Of a DNA stretch of 64,000 bases, positions 46,268 to 57,500 are shown one piece after another. The position numbers and the translations under genes were made by a program. Below the pieces are notes generated by a model, which made no database searches, was not told the origin of the DNA, and saw nothing but the letters and a program-made list of their open reading frames with translations. Each line of letters starts with the position of its first letter. Position 1 is the stretch's first letter. The stretch is from Icerya purchasi (Eukaryota > Arthropoda > Insecta > Hemiptera > Monophlebidae): NCBI GenBank assembly GCA_039619475.1, contig CM077116.1:203383117-203447116 (forward strand), written 5' to 3'.

Positions 46268-47608
46268 TCATGATGATTTCTAGACCTTCGATGAAACTAT
46301 TTGCATTTTTGTACCTGTACTGTGATATTCACTTTCCCTTGGAAGGACGAGTCGCTTTCGGTACATATTCTAAATGGAATTTCTGTCACGGTTAACGTTC
46401 GTTTTTGATGAGAATTTCAGGAATATGAAATAATGACTCTCTTTTTACTAGTTCGTTTGGATTCCCCTATGGTCGCAGTCATTATTCCGTAAAAGAAATG
46501 ATTTAGGAATCATTGTGCAATTCATATCTTCAGCAAATACCAACGTTCGCTAGTTTATTTCGTGTATAGATTGACCAGCAACAGTGTTGATATTGGTGAC
46601 GGTAGGTTAAGAAATTTTGTTCGTGTAAGATGAAAAAGTTTTTTTTAGCAGCAGGTGCATTAGATAAAATAAGACTGCATGCCGAATTCGTGTGGTCTAA
46701 ATTGCGTGATCTCTTAATGTTGTAACCGTTTCAGCTTTAACAAAAAAAGTGTCGGTTGTTGATTGGGTTTTAAGGACTATTATTAAGCGGTTCCTGAATA
46801 CCCAACCAATTGTAACATTAATGTCACTGGAAAAAAGTAGTCACTAGGAGAATGAGGTTGAATAAACGGCTGGATAATTCCTTGCTCATCTTTTGGATGA
46901 TTGAGAATTGCCAGCAGTGTTTATTTATTTATTAATCTTTTCTATTTTAATTTATCAAAAGTAGAAGAAGAAGAAGGGTTTCGTGCATTCTCTTGTGTTA
47001 GAGAATTATTGAACGAGTTCAGTTTCAATTTCATACTGTAGCGGCAGCGTTGTAAGTTGCAATGTTTGTGGAGACAGCGGCGGCGGAGTATGTTGTGTAC
47101 TTTGTTCTATCGGACGAGGATAATGCTATGACTAGGCCTTGTGTGTGTGTGTGTGTGCAATATGTTGTGTCAGGCCGGTTTCGCGTGCTATTGTCTTTAT
47201 CCGACTGTTATAAATGGTATTTCATGTCCTAGAGCGAGATAAATGCTGATAACTTTTCTTATTGATATCACGATGTTCTTGTCATTGGCCAGCTGTTTTT
47301 CGGGCTTTCTGGCTAACCACTTTCCAATAGGAGCTGCTGGTGGTGGTGATGATAATAACATAATTGATTATTAAATGCAGATAAAAATTTGACAATGCGA
47401 TTAAGCGAAAGAACGAAACGCATACATAACACGAATTAATCGAATATCGCCAAAATGCGATATGGTCACATGTTGGTAATATTAATTTGGATACGAGCTT
47501 TTATCAAATTAATTTTCGAGAGCTGTACACGTAAGCGAGTAGACGGATGGATTTTCTTTTCGCACGGATGTTCTTCCAGTTTTTGTAATTTATTTTGTTG
47601 TTCCGCAG
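46268..47608. other. presumed upstream/intron DNA of the 47.6-kb gene
   Basis: GC content and CpG rise toward the coding exon. A (GT)n tract lies at 47140-47157. No frame recognised. Confidence 0.4.
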
Positions 47609-49056
47609 GTTAATATAGGCGGTAGAACGGTGACGCTCTCATCGTGCATACTTTTATCGATCGAAATTGGAAGGGGAAATTACAGTAAAATATGGAAGTG
47701 TTATGCTGCAACAGTTTAAGTCCGGGTCCTTTTAAAACGAACTGGTAGGAACTTGCCTAGTAGTGTCGGACGGAGAAGGCGAAATATTAGCGCGCCAGGT
47801 AGTAATGTAGAGGCCGAACTGGATGATATTCAGCAGTGTTAGTGTTCGGTGAAAATGTTGAAACACACGACGACAGCAAACGCCGATCATCAACGAACTT
47901 ATTCTAATAAACAGCAGAATGGCTCGTTGAGAAATAATCACGTCGGAGCGACGACGACAAGAATTTCATCTCCAGAACCAGTGCTGATAACGACTCCGGA
48001 GTCGTCCGATTCTAAAGCAACATCGAGCGCTCGTTGTGCCTTAGAGCCGGAGTATCAAAATACCAATGCCGCCGGAAGAGTTCATTCGCCTAGTAGCTCG
48101 CCGTTCTTCAGGGACACTCAGTTAAACAAGTCAGTTCGTTCGGTCGAAAGTATATGTGCCACCGCTTCCGCTAATAATATCGCGGATTCTTCTGTTCAAT
48201 ATAATAAATATCATAATCAATGGAATCGACCTGGACCCGGCGGTTCGGTTAAGGTGCCGCTCGATACCTCGTTACTACAATCCGCTAGTAGCAGTACTCG
48301 TTTACCGAGTAGAAATTCCGTTTTGAACCATTCGTACGCCGGCATCGCCGGATATCCTTATCAGCAGCATCAGCGGTCCTTCTCGCCGAATATCCAGCAG
48401 CGACTGAATCAGTCGGAAATTGTCGGCTTATCGGCCGGGCCGCCGAAACTCTTCAATACCAGTTTAAATTTACCGAACGGTTCGATCGGACTAAGCGGGG
48501 CTCCTAAGCTGATCGCGAACGGAGGCTTGCACATCTCAAAATCGTCTAACGCCGAAACTAAAGACTCGCTCTTCTTAGACAGCAGTCGTCTTAATAGTAC
48601 GGCCATCGCTACTGCCACCGTTGGCAGTAATATTTTCGGCCGATCGTACGACCCGGATAAAGAGGAAACGCTGAACGGTAATGGCGGTCACGCAGTCGGC
48701 TCCTCCGCTAAGAATAGTAGAAATGGCGCTGCAATGATCGCCAGCGATATTTTCAATAACGGCGTCAAAGAAATTTTAACTTCGTTAGGTCTGCTCTGTC
48801 TGATATCGCTGCTATTGGCCTTGCTTTCGTTGATATTTCTGTTGAAAATTTCCCCGGTTACCGCTGCCGACATGAAAAATCTGCTCAGGGTCGAACAGTT
48901 CACTATCATCTCGCCGGACGAATACGTTACCGTTTACGAAGTGACTTTAGCCTTGTGCGCTTTATCGCTCAGTTTGAATCTTTGCTGCTTGCTCGTGTGC
49001 TCGGTTCAGTTCTTATTCGCGGTGAAATTGGTCCGATCATCCGTCGATGGCGACAG
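47609..49056 (+). CDS. host gene 5' coding exon: multi-pass membrane protein, possibly TMEM221-like
   Basis: A pyrimidine-rich TTTTGTTGTTCCGCAG acceptor precedes 47609. The first Met is at 47855, after an in-frame TAG at 47840 and with a favourable GAAAATG context. The frame stays open for 400 codons with GC-rich third positions unlike the surroundings. At 49056 CGACAG|GTTAGT is a good donor (two bases of the next codon remain). Residues 1-300 are Ser/Asn/Thr/Pro-rich, probably cytosolic and disordered. Two hydrophobic segments follow: ILTSLGLLCLISLLLALLSL (about 310-335) and VTLALCALSLSLNLCCLLVC with SVQFLFAVKLV (about 360-392). Further membrane segments presumably lie in later exons, suggesting a four-pass protein. 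The hydrophobic pattern recalls TMEM221; this name is a tentative guess. Confidence 0.85.
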
Positions 49057-49062
49057 GTTAGT
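49051..49062 (+). other. splice donor ending the host coding exon
   Basis: CGACAGGTTAGT. The frame beyond it degenerates into Phe/Ile-rich AT sequence and stops at 49130, as expected for intron read-through. Confidence 0.7.
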
Positions 49063-49256
49063 ATATACATTTCTATTTTCATTTATTTTCGCTATATTCC
49101 GGGTAATTCGAGAGCTATTTACGTTTCTTTGAGCGTGCGTGGGTAAGTCGGTTAAAGGACGTTACGTCTCGAATTATAAATCAAAAACTTTTCAAATTGA
49201 ATTTGCTATATTTCTAGGTCTCTAACATGTTCAATATTATTGGCAGTTGAACTCGC

Positions 49257-49292
<36 letters not shown>

Positions 49293-52200
49293 TGTAATTC
49301 CGAAGAATTCCTTTTGATTCTCGGTACTGGATTTTTTGTCGTGTTCGGATTAGTGTTTAAAAGTGTCTTTGTTTAAGATAAAAATTTCTCAATTTCGTTT
49401 CTCAATGACATTTTTAAACTGTTCATTCGTAGATTTTACCTGTTTGCCTACACGCCTCCTAAAACGTTCATTTAATAATGCGAGTCAGAATCATTTTTTT
49501 TTTTCCAGCGAAATAGCGGAGAACAATAGACACGTATTACGCTTGTAGTTTTTATTGTTCGCCATTATTTCGTTGGAAAAAATAAAAGTTGAAAGTTTTT
49601 GAAAAATTAATTATTTTAAACTACCCCTCAAAAACTGAACTTTTCTCATCTGACCCCATGTTAAAAAACGATATTTAACGGGTTTTTTTTTTTTTTTAAA
49701 CTGAAACGAGTTGTAACTTACTTACTTTGTCAGTTCTTGGAATAACTATTTTTCGACAATGATAATTTTAGCGGAGAATATCCTTTTCAATTTCCTTTCC
49801 GTGTTGAAAAAATTTTACTTCGAAAATTTTTTCATTTAATTTATGCGATGATATTAATATTAAATTTGCACCGCGTTATATAAAATTAATATTTTTTATC
49901 GGATTAAAACGAAGTATTTCTCACGAAGCTTTAACGAATATTGACAAAATGCGAGTGAACCGATTTTAAACATTTTTCCTAAGTTCTCCCTAGCTGCCTA
50001 CAAAAAAAAATGAAAAAAAAACATTTTTATTCCAGATGAGATAACGGGAAAGACTCGGTTATTTGCTTCGATGTTTTCTAGCCTTTAGGCCTTATTTGAT
50101 CTATTTCACAAAAAATTAAATGCACAATATTTTTTTCAAGTGAAGAAAAATTTTCAGGTTTTTTTCGTTCGGAATACAGTTGCAATATTTTGCTCAATTT
50201 TATGCGCATGATTAAGTAACTGCCATATTTTATTCTAAATTCCGTTATCAATTCATTAATATTTCAAGTTAGAATTACACTTCTCAAAAAAAAAAAAGAA
50301 AAAAATGGTTTGCGCTTTTTGCTACTTTAGCAGCAATCTCCGATTCTCGGTACGAACCTTTTTTTTTTTGTATTATTCGTGAATTTGATTCGTTTCCATA
50401 TTTCTGCTTCTAATTTCCTTTTATTCTTTTCTCTTTTTTCTTTCCTTATACAGCCTATTTTAATTAACGTGAAATTTCGTTTACACAACTGGCTCCATTT
50501 AGTATTCTCATTTAATGGGTAGAAAATTGAGGCTAGCAGCGATATTGTAGATGATAACGAAAAAGTCAATTCGTCTCTAGCTACTTTGGAACAAAAGTAT
50601 TCTCATTTTTATTACAATATATTCCAAATAAAATCAAAAAATTATAAATACAAAGCAAATAACAAGATTAAATATTAGATAAGCTACACTAGAAATGTCT
50701 TTTCAAAAGAATTCCTCACCTCTAGTACCAGAAAAGAAAAAAGAATAATATATTAATAAAGATAAATTGAGTATTATATTATTTGAACATCTGTAGGAAA
50801 CCTAAATAACCTATTTTCATTTATAAAATAAAATCAAAAAATATTTTTAAAAATCAAATTAAATATTTAATAATTTGTTAAAATAGAAATGTAGTAATTA
50901 TATATATATATATATATATATATAAATCGTTGGTCCTAAAAGAGTAGTATAATTTAGTACGGATAAGCTCCTGTTATTCTCTTTCTACTCGTGTGGTTTG
51001 CCATTTTTACTTTCCTATAATTCTCACCGAAATGGTTCCTTCTCTCATTACTTGTCTTCGTCAAATTCTTTCCACATTTTTCGACATTTCAAAGACTGTC
51101 TTTGTTTTTGTTTGTTTTTTCATCCATCCTATTTATATATTATTATTTTTTAATAGCATGGACTTGACAGTATTTAGGCTACTCAGCTGCCATTAAAGAA
51201 AGTTCTTAACCACAATTTAGAGATGATGGATGTTTTTTAACCGTAACCATCTTTTGTTTAGGCTTTTTTTTTGTGTTTAATATTTAAACTTCGTAAAAGA
51301 AGTCGTCGACTTCAAGTTTTCACCAACTATGTTGTGATAATATGACGTCTTTTTTAACTGTGTTTTTTTTAAGGGGGGGGGAGCATTTGACTTCAAGTAG
51401 TATAATTTGAGCTCTTGCTTACTTGCAAAGACCACATTACGCTAAATTCTAGTTTATTCACCAAATTGCGTACTGAATAAATTATGATCTTTAATTCGGA
51501 CACTATTTTTGCTTCCTATTTCCTTATTATGATTGGAATTTTTATTGGCCAAGACCCAGCTACTTCTAAAACTGGCTCTTTGTCGGCTTACATCCTTGTA
51601 CTAACTGCCATTAACGGCCTTATACTTTGTTTATTGATTCTACTTTCTACTAATCTTATTGGTTGTGGAGTTTGTTTTAATTAATCATTACGCGGATTTT
51701 TATTATATGTCTACTTTACTCGTAAAAAATAGATTATAGATATTAGCATTTCATGAACGATGAAAAACTACTTCAAGCAATGTAAAAATGCGTCGATAAA
51801 ATCTGTTTTATAATTATCTTCCTTTCATTTATGTATTGAAAGAATTGCCGCGCCGAGTGCTCAGGCCTACGCTTTACTTCACAGTATCTTCATTATTAAT
51901 TTCAAAATAATTAAAATGAAATGGAATCCGTTGATGAATGGCCCATTCTGATTGTAAAAATCTTTGTTGTATGATTTCTCTTTCACTACATAGCTGCGGG
52001 GGCCATCAAGGATACCGTTGCGTAGATCATCTTTAAACACGAGTGGAATATGTTTTTCCGTTTCTTTGACTTTCCCATTTATTGTATTTCAATCTTTCAT
52101 TCTCACAGCTCCTAGTACGGGTTTAATGTGACGCATACTGCTCTGCCGTTTCAAGACCCACTTTTCCGAATACCAAAATGGTATCTACGTGAACTTTACA

Positions 52201-52509
52201 CAATAACATCTAAATTTCCTAATTTTGGTTAATATTTCTAAGCGTATTTTGATAATTGTTTTTTTTTTGTTTTTTTAAATTTTATTTGTTGCGTATTTTA
52301 TTATTTTAACAGCAGTACTTACAGTATTTTGGCTATGTTCTGTTGTTTTTGTTACTGTAAAGTGTACCGGTCAGTAATAGTTGAATACGAGTACCGATGA
52401 ATATCGATGGATATTGACTGAGAAGTCATTGAAATAAATGTTTAAAAAAAAAAAGGAACTTCATTGAGTAATAATTTTTATTAATTTTATTAATATATCA
52501 ATGAACAAC
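49057..52509. other. probable intron of the host gene, no exon recognised
   Basis: AT-rich with a T run of over 30 at 49259-49290, (AT)n at 50899-50924 and a G tract at 51373-51381. A frame at 51484-51684 encodes two hydrophobic stretches (ASYFLIMIGIFIG; YILVLTAINGLILCLLILL) and might be a membrane exon, but has no clear splice sites. Confidence 0.4.
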
Positions 52510-52833
52510 ACAAGACTCTAGGTAACAGAATATTTTCTTACGTACAAAACCAAAAAACAAAATGGAATTGGTTCAAAGAAACAGAGCAGGATATGAGGGA
52601 AATGCAAATCACAGTTGAAGATAATCATAACCGGGTTAATCTGAGACATTTAATAGGAGGAAAACAATTTAAAGAAAAACCGAAAATACGAAAAGGTACA
52701 TCATGGACCCTGGAAAGAAAGAAAAACCATAGTGAACGAATGAAGGAATATTGGGCGCAAATAAAGGCCAAAAGCAAGAACGACAACTGAAATTACGTGG
52801 TCCGTAGTTGACCGAAACGAGAAGAAGAAGAAA
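52510..52833 (+). pseudogene. 3' end of an RTE/craft-like non-LTR element
   Basis: The frame reads NRIFSYVQNQKTKWNWFKET, EQDMREMQITVEDNHNRVNL and KGTSWTLERKKNHSERMKEY-WAQ, then TGA. This basic tail with WxxERKxxHSERMKEYW is a recurrent C-terminus of insect non-LTR ORF2 proteins. It is followed by TACGTGGTCCGTAGTTGACC and a short (GAA)n tail at 52816-52832. Only the last 90 or so residues are present. Confidence 0.7.
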
Positions 52834-52929
52834 CACAATTGACTAAAAATTATTATTAATGTTATAAAAATTGTATTAACTGACAAATACAGAAATATAA
52901 TTAAATTATAAAATACGTAAATTCAACAA

Positions 52930-53613
52930 TTTGGGATCCTTCTTTGCCTTGAGACATACTCTTCCAACCCAGCGTCTCAAAATGCCCTTCTGATTACAGA
53001 CTCACTTCAATCTATAAAAGCCATCCAGAGTCCAGACAGTTACAACTCTCTAATAATTAAAATAAAAAACCTCCTATTCCAACTTTCACGATCTGAGGTA
53101 TATGTCACATTCTTATGGGTCCCTGGTCATGTTGGGGTTCCCGGCAATGAGCGGGTTGACTTGGCTGCTAAGGCAACTCTATCTAGCCCGATGCCGTTTA
53201 ACGCTTTACTGCCTCGTTTTGGCGCATCAGTCTTTCCGATGCACTTTGCTGAGGAGTGGAGCATACTATGGTCAGAACAAACAACCTGGCTCAGGTCCAT
53301 AAAGTCGGACACCGACCCATGGTGGCCGCCGTTCCCCGTCACACGTAGGGAGTTCTCGATCCTATCGAGACTGCGTCTAGGGCACACTGCACTATCACAC
53401 AATCACGTCTTTGAAGGAGCTCCCCCTCCGGTCACTTGCCCTCTGTGCGGGTTCATGGCCTCACCAACTGTAGAGCATCTGCTGAAATGGTGCCGGCATA
53501 CTTCCCGTACTTCTAGTCATACCTCACCCCACCGTCTGTTGTCGAACTACCCGGATTGTGTTCGGGCAGTGTTGAATTTTGCAGCATCGAACAGACTGCA
53601 CCGCCTTCTGTAA
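52930..53613 (+). pseudogene. I/LOA-type element: RNase H C-terminal half and zinc-motif tail
   Basis: One open frame reads NALLITDSLQSIKAIQSPDS (RNase H Asp), VTFLWVPGHVGVPGNERVDL-AAKAT (final RNase H His/Asp block), FSILSRLRLGHTALSHNHVF and CPLCGFMASPTVEHLLKWC (C-x2-C-x8-H-x4-C zinc motif), then TAA at 53613. It is GC-richer and better preserved than the other I-like copies, so it looks younger and of a different family. The RT and everything upstream are missing. Confidence 0.88.
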
Positions 53614-53700
53614 CTTCAAGTGAGTCTAAGTGCCGTAATAGCCCAGGTAGTTACACACGGCGCCTAGATTTATATTTGTAAATTAAAAAAAAAAAAAAAA
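53614..53700 (+). repeat. 3' UTR and poly-A tail of the I/LOA-type element
   Basis: About 70 bp of UTR then a run of about 18 A at 53683-53700, fixing the 3' end and the plus orientation. Confidence 0.8.
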
Positions 53701-53921
53701 AACAATTCAATTATATTTTTTCGTTTGTTGGCTGATAAAATTTTTATAACTAATTTGCGGAAATTGTAGAAATTGTTAATATTACCTTAAAAATTATTAA
53801 TGTTGTTTACCGTGCAAACGTGTATTCATTTTATGTTAATTTTAGCACGGTTGTTTACCATAAGGGCTGATTGGAATGAACCTTTGTTTATTGGAAGTGT
53901 GTGCTTTAATGAAAAACCTTT

Positions 53922-54650
53922 TTTTTAACCCCCTTTTGGGCACGCTAGCTAAACACCTGCACTCAGAAACAGCAAAAAATTAAATAGACGTCAGTTAATT
54001 TTTATTTGATCAGATAGGGACAATAGAAAGGAAATGAAATAATGGATGGCGAAGGGAAGGACAAAATATAAGAAGCAGGGAGCTTGAGTTTCAGCAGACA
54101 AGAATATAAAATGCAACGTTTGACAGAAAGAAATAGACATTCCAAAAAGATGTGATTGGCGTCGCAAACCACCGCTTCATTGGCGTGGAGAAGAGACAAG
54201 GGAATGACGAAAACGAGAGGAAGGGAGAGCAGAATGGCCAAAACGAAAGCGAATCATAGAAATGACAACAGAACGGGAAAATGAAGGAAACTCAAATAAT
54301 CAGGGATTAGAAGGAAGAGTAGGTTGTCAGACAGATAAATGGGTTGATCGTTACGAAAGGAGGAAGGGTATATATCTGACTAAAGTTTGAGATAAAATTT
54401 AGTACATAGGGAATTTAAGTTGGAGGATGGGACTTTTTTAAAAAAAGAAAAAGAGGAAGCAGCAACTCGAGCCAAAAAATCATTCATTTCATTATCTTTA
54501 ATTCCCATATGGCTGGGAACCCACAGCAAATCAACACAGATGGAGTAGTGAGAAAAAAAAAAGTACAAGAAAGCGTATGCGAAGAATGATGAAATCGGAA
54601 GAGTTATCAGGAAAAGGGGAGCTGATCGCTTGAAGAACACTCATGGTGTT
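53922..54650 (-). pseudogene. I/ingi-like retrotransposon 3' end
   Basis: Minus strand: VDLLWVPSHMGIKDNEMNDF-LARVAAS (RNase H end), FKKVPSSNLNSLCTKFYLKL, then after frameshifts HANEAVVCDANHIFLECLF (C-terminal zinc-like motif) and a terminus CTAGCGTGCCCAAAAGGGGG with a short poly-A (T-run at 53921-53928). Colinear with, and useful as the unrearranged reference for, the twin-primed copy at 16.9 kb. Confidence 0.85.
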
Positions 54651-55199
54651 TGAAATAATCAAATAATTAGAAAACAGCCTTCAAAATTTGAAATAAAAAT
54701 TACAAACGGAATGCGTCAAAAATTAAAAAATAATTATTTCATAAAATATTGCGATATATTTCAGAGATACTAAGGAATATTATTATTCTTAAACAACATT
54801 AACTTTTTGGAGTAATCGGTAGCAGATTCATTTATTGCAACTATAAATGGAAATTATTTAACGAATATGATTATTTTACAGGTAAATATTTCTGATATTT
54901 TCAGTATTTAGCTTATAGAAAACAAGTTATTGCACCAATGTCTGCTACAATAAACATTAAATAAAACATCGCTTAAAATTTGAATTTTTCGCCAACAGCA
55001 AAAATTTGTTTAAGAATAATAATAATATTCTGAAGTATATTATTACCTTCAAATATATTCTGTTTTAAGTAATAATTACTTTTTAAATTTTAATGTATTT
55101 GGATTTTAATTTTTACAGTAAATTTTGAAGTTGGTATGTTCTCTAGAAGAAAAAAAAAAATGTTTAACAATTTTTTTCTAAATGCCTTAAATCAATTTT
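54651..55199. other. AT-rich spacer
   Basis: No gene or repeat family recognised. Confidence 0.5.
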
Positions 55200-55880
55200 T
55201 TTTTAGTTTTTCCCGTTTCATCGTCGATCATAATCACTCAATCTCTTTTCTGCGCACTCCATTACTGTCGAGCTCTTGTGGGTCTCCAGCCACGTGGGAA
55301 TTGAGGGGAATGAAGTGGCGCACTAGCACGTTCTTCGACACATACAACATACCCGTAAGTAACATTCTGACTCTATCCAAGGAATATCATTTAAAGCTCC
55401 GTTCGGGACATCTATGTGGCATCATTTTCAAATCCTAGCTCGCATTACCTGACAGTTCAGCCTGATCTTCCATGTTTCCTATGGTTCTACGACTTTCCTC
55501 TCCTCAGTCGTTCCTCAATTTCGGCGATATGTCGTTTGCGTTTCGGTCACACTCTGCTTCTATCTTCTCGGCATCGTTTTTCTCTTCCTCTAAGTCCGCA
55601 CTACCCGCTGCATCCTCCTGATTCTTCTTTTATAGGTGACCCCAAACATATTTTGTTTAAGTGCTCTTCTCTATTTAATGAACGGAATATTTCGTATGCA
55701 CATCTGTTGGGATTGGGGCTTTCTCCTTTCTATTAAGCTTCCTATGTGTTGACCTTTCCTTCTGCCCAAATTATCCCAGTCCTTTCTTCCTTTATTAAAT
55801 CCATATCCAATCGAATTAAATTCTAATTCTTCCAACTAACCTACAGCTTGTGTTTGGGTAGTCGCCCTTGGTGGCTTTAA
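55200..55880 (+). pseudogene. I/ingi-like retrotransposon 3' end
   Basis: Plus-strand frames read SSSCGSPATWELRGMKWRTS (decayed RNase H end, normally VPSHVGIxGNExAD), SHYLTVQPDLPCFLWFYDFP, ICRLRFGHTLLLSSRHRFSL and DPKHILFKCSSLFNERNISY (zinc-like H-x4-C block). It continues into a 3' UTR containing GGTAGTCGCCCTTGGTGGC. Frameshifts separate the blocks. Confidence 0.78.
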
Positions 55881-55901
55881 GCATATATTTTTATATATAT
55901 A

Positions 55902-56930
55902 CGAGGGACGTTTCTAAAAGTAAGATTTCCTATTTTTTATTTTCGAAACTAATAAAGCTACAAAAAAAAACCGGACATCGTCATTGAATTCAGCATACTT
56001 TTATTTACTTTTCCACATTTTCAAATTTAAGCATTTGTCGAGTCGACAAATTAACATGTAAATTTATCTTCCTTGTAAAAACTTGCCGCCAAATTTTGTA
56101 ACCAGGTAAAAACGAAATTTTTTAACTTCTCGTCGGTCTCGAATTTTTTTCCTGCAATGTCTCGTGTAAGCTTTAGAAATAAATCGTAATCGCTAGGTGC
56201 TAGGTCCGGACTGTAGGCTGGGTGAGGTAAGGTATTCCAGCTAAACTGAGCGATGAGGTCACAGGTTTCTTGAGCAATGTGAGGACGTCATAGAGTAATT
56301 CGATGCCTTGGGTCAATCTTCTACGTCTTTTGTTTTAGATTGCCCGACGAAAGTTGGTTAATGTCTGGCGATACCTTTTTCCATTGACAGTGGTTCCGAG
56401 TTCCGTGAATTCAACCAAAATAACGCCTTCAGAATCCCAGAAGACTATCGTCATAAGCTTCTTCTGAGTCGGTGTTTGTTTTGCCTTCACAACACCGGGC
56501 GAATTGGTGTGTTTCCATTGCATACTCATTCTTTTTGTTTCTAGTGTGCCGTGAAATACCCAGGTTGCATCACTTGTGACGATTTTATTTAGAAATTCGT
56601 TACCTTCTTCATGAAAGTGTTGAAAAATTTCGAGAGGATTGCCCGTTCGTTGTGTTTTATGCTCCTCCGTGAACAGTTTTGGAACCCGTCTTGCACAAAG
56701 TTTCCTAAAATTTAATCTTTCATGCACGATGAAATGCATGGTACCACCTCGTGACACACTCGGAAACTAGTCAAGAAAATCGGAAATGGTTTGGCGGCGA
56801 TCGGATCGCAGAATTTCTTCAATTTTTCGCATCAGTTCGCCTGAGATTACGGATGGTATGCCGCTCCGTTGCTCATCCTTTACGTTCATTCTATTACTGA
56901 TCATTTTTTTCCTTATTTACAAGGCGCTAT
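55902..56930 (-). pseudogene. mariner-family DNA transposon remnant
   Basis: Minus strand: DEQRSGIPSVISGELMRKIE (HTH linker), LNFRKLCARRVPKLFTEEHK, NKIVTSDATWVFHGTLETKR (first catalytic Asp kept, the following Glu changed to Ala), SMQWKHTNSPGV and VFWDSEGVILVEFTELGTTV, then a frameshift near the second catalytic Asp region. The frame resumes as SWNTLPHPAYSPDLAPSDYD (third Asp) near 56210. One terminus is at TA|CGAGGGACGTTTCTAAAAG (55900-55920). No matching inverted end is seen near 56930, so the transposase N-terminus and 5' end are truncated. Confidence 0.9.
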
Positions 56931-57189
56931 CGAATAAGGAAGTAAAAAAAAAATGAAATTTTTAACGATTTTAGTTTCAAATAACGTGATTTGCTTAATA
57001 GCTAGAATAATAATTTAGTTTTGCTTTTATTTTTATGTTCCCTATTTGATCAGTCTTTTCCAAATTAAAGCCCTATATCTCTACAACAAAATGATCAGTA
57101 TCAACTTCGTCCCGAAGTTGCAAATCCTTATCTATCTAGGTACCAGTGTTCATTAAAATTGACTTTTCCGTTAATAAATTAGCTTAACG
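56931..57189. other. spacer
   Basis: Holds a block around 57128-57172 (ATCTATCTAGGTACC...) that recurs in diverged form at 57548-57590, on the other side of the next retroelement. Confidence 0.4.
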
Positions 57190-57500
57190 TTTTTTTTTGT
57201 TTTTTTTTTTTTTTTTTGGCTTGTCAACCAGTGATATTTACCCAGAAACAATTAGAAAGGGAAGGAATTAATTAAATCTTGATGCGATCAGATATTGCTG
57301 TTAAGAAGGATTAAATAGCTGGAACAGTGTATGCAGAAGGAAAAGATAGGATGTAAGAGGGGTTATACGGAGTAGAAAGACCAAGTTGCGGCAAATTAGA
57401 GTACAAGGTAAAATGTTCAACAGTAAGAGATGAACCCCTAAAGAACACATGATCAACATCGCAAACCCGCTCTTCGTTTGAGTGGAGAGTACAGTACGGA
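57190..57500 (-). pseudogene. I/ingi-like retrotransposon 3' end
   Basis: T-rich tail at 57190-57218 (poly-A on the minus strand) followed by sense HSNEERVCDVDHVFFRGSSL-TVEHFTLYSNLPQLGLSTPYN, the C-terminal zinc-like region with its last Cys changed to Gly. About 280 bp remain. Confidence 0.72.

Noticed and set aside
51484..51684. Possible mitochondrial DNA insertion because of the hydrophobic peptide
   Set aside because: Codon use and neighbouring sequence do not resemble any mitochondrial gene block, and no adjacent mitochondrial gene or tRNA is present.
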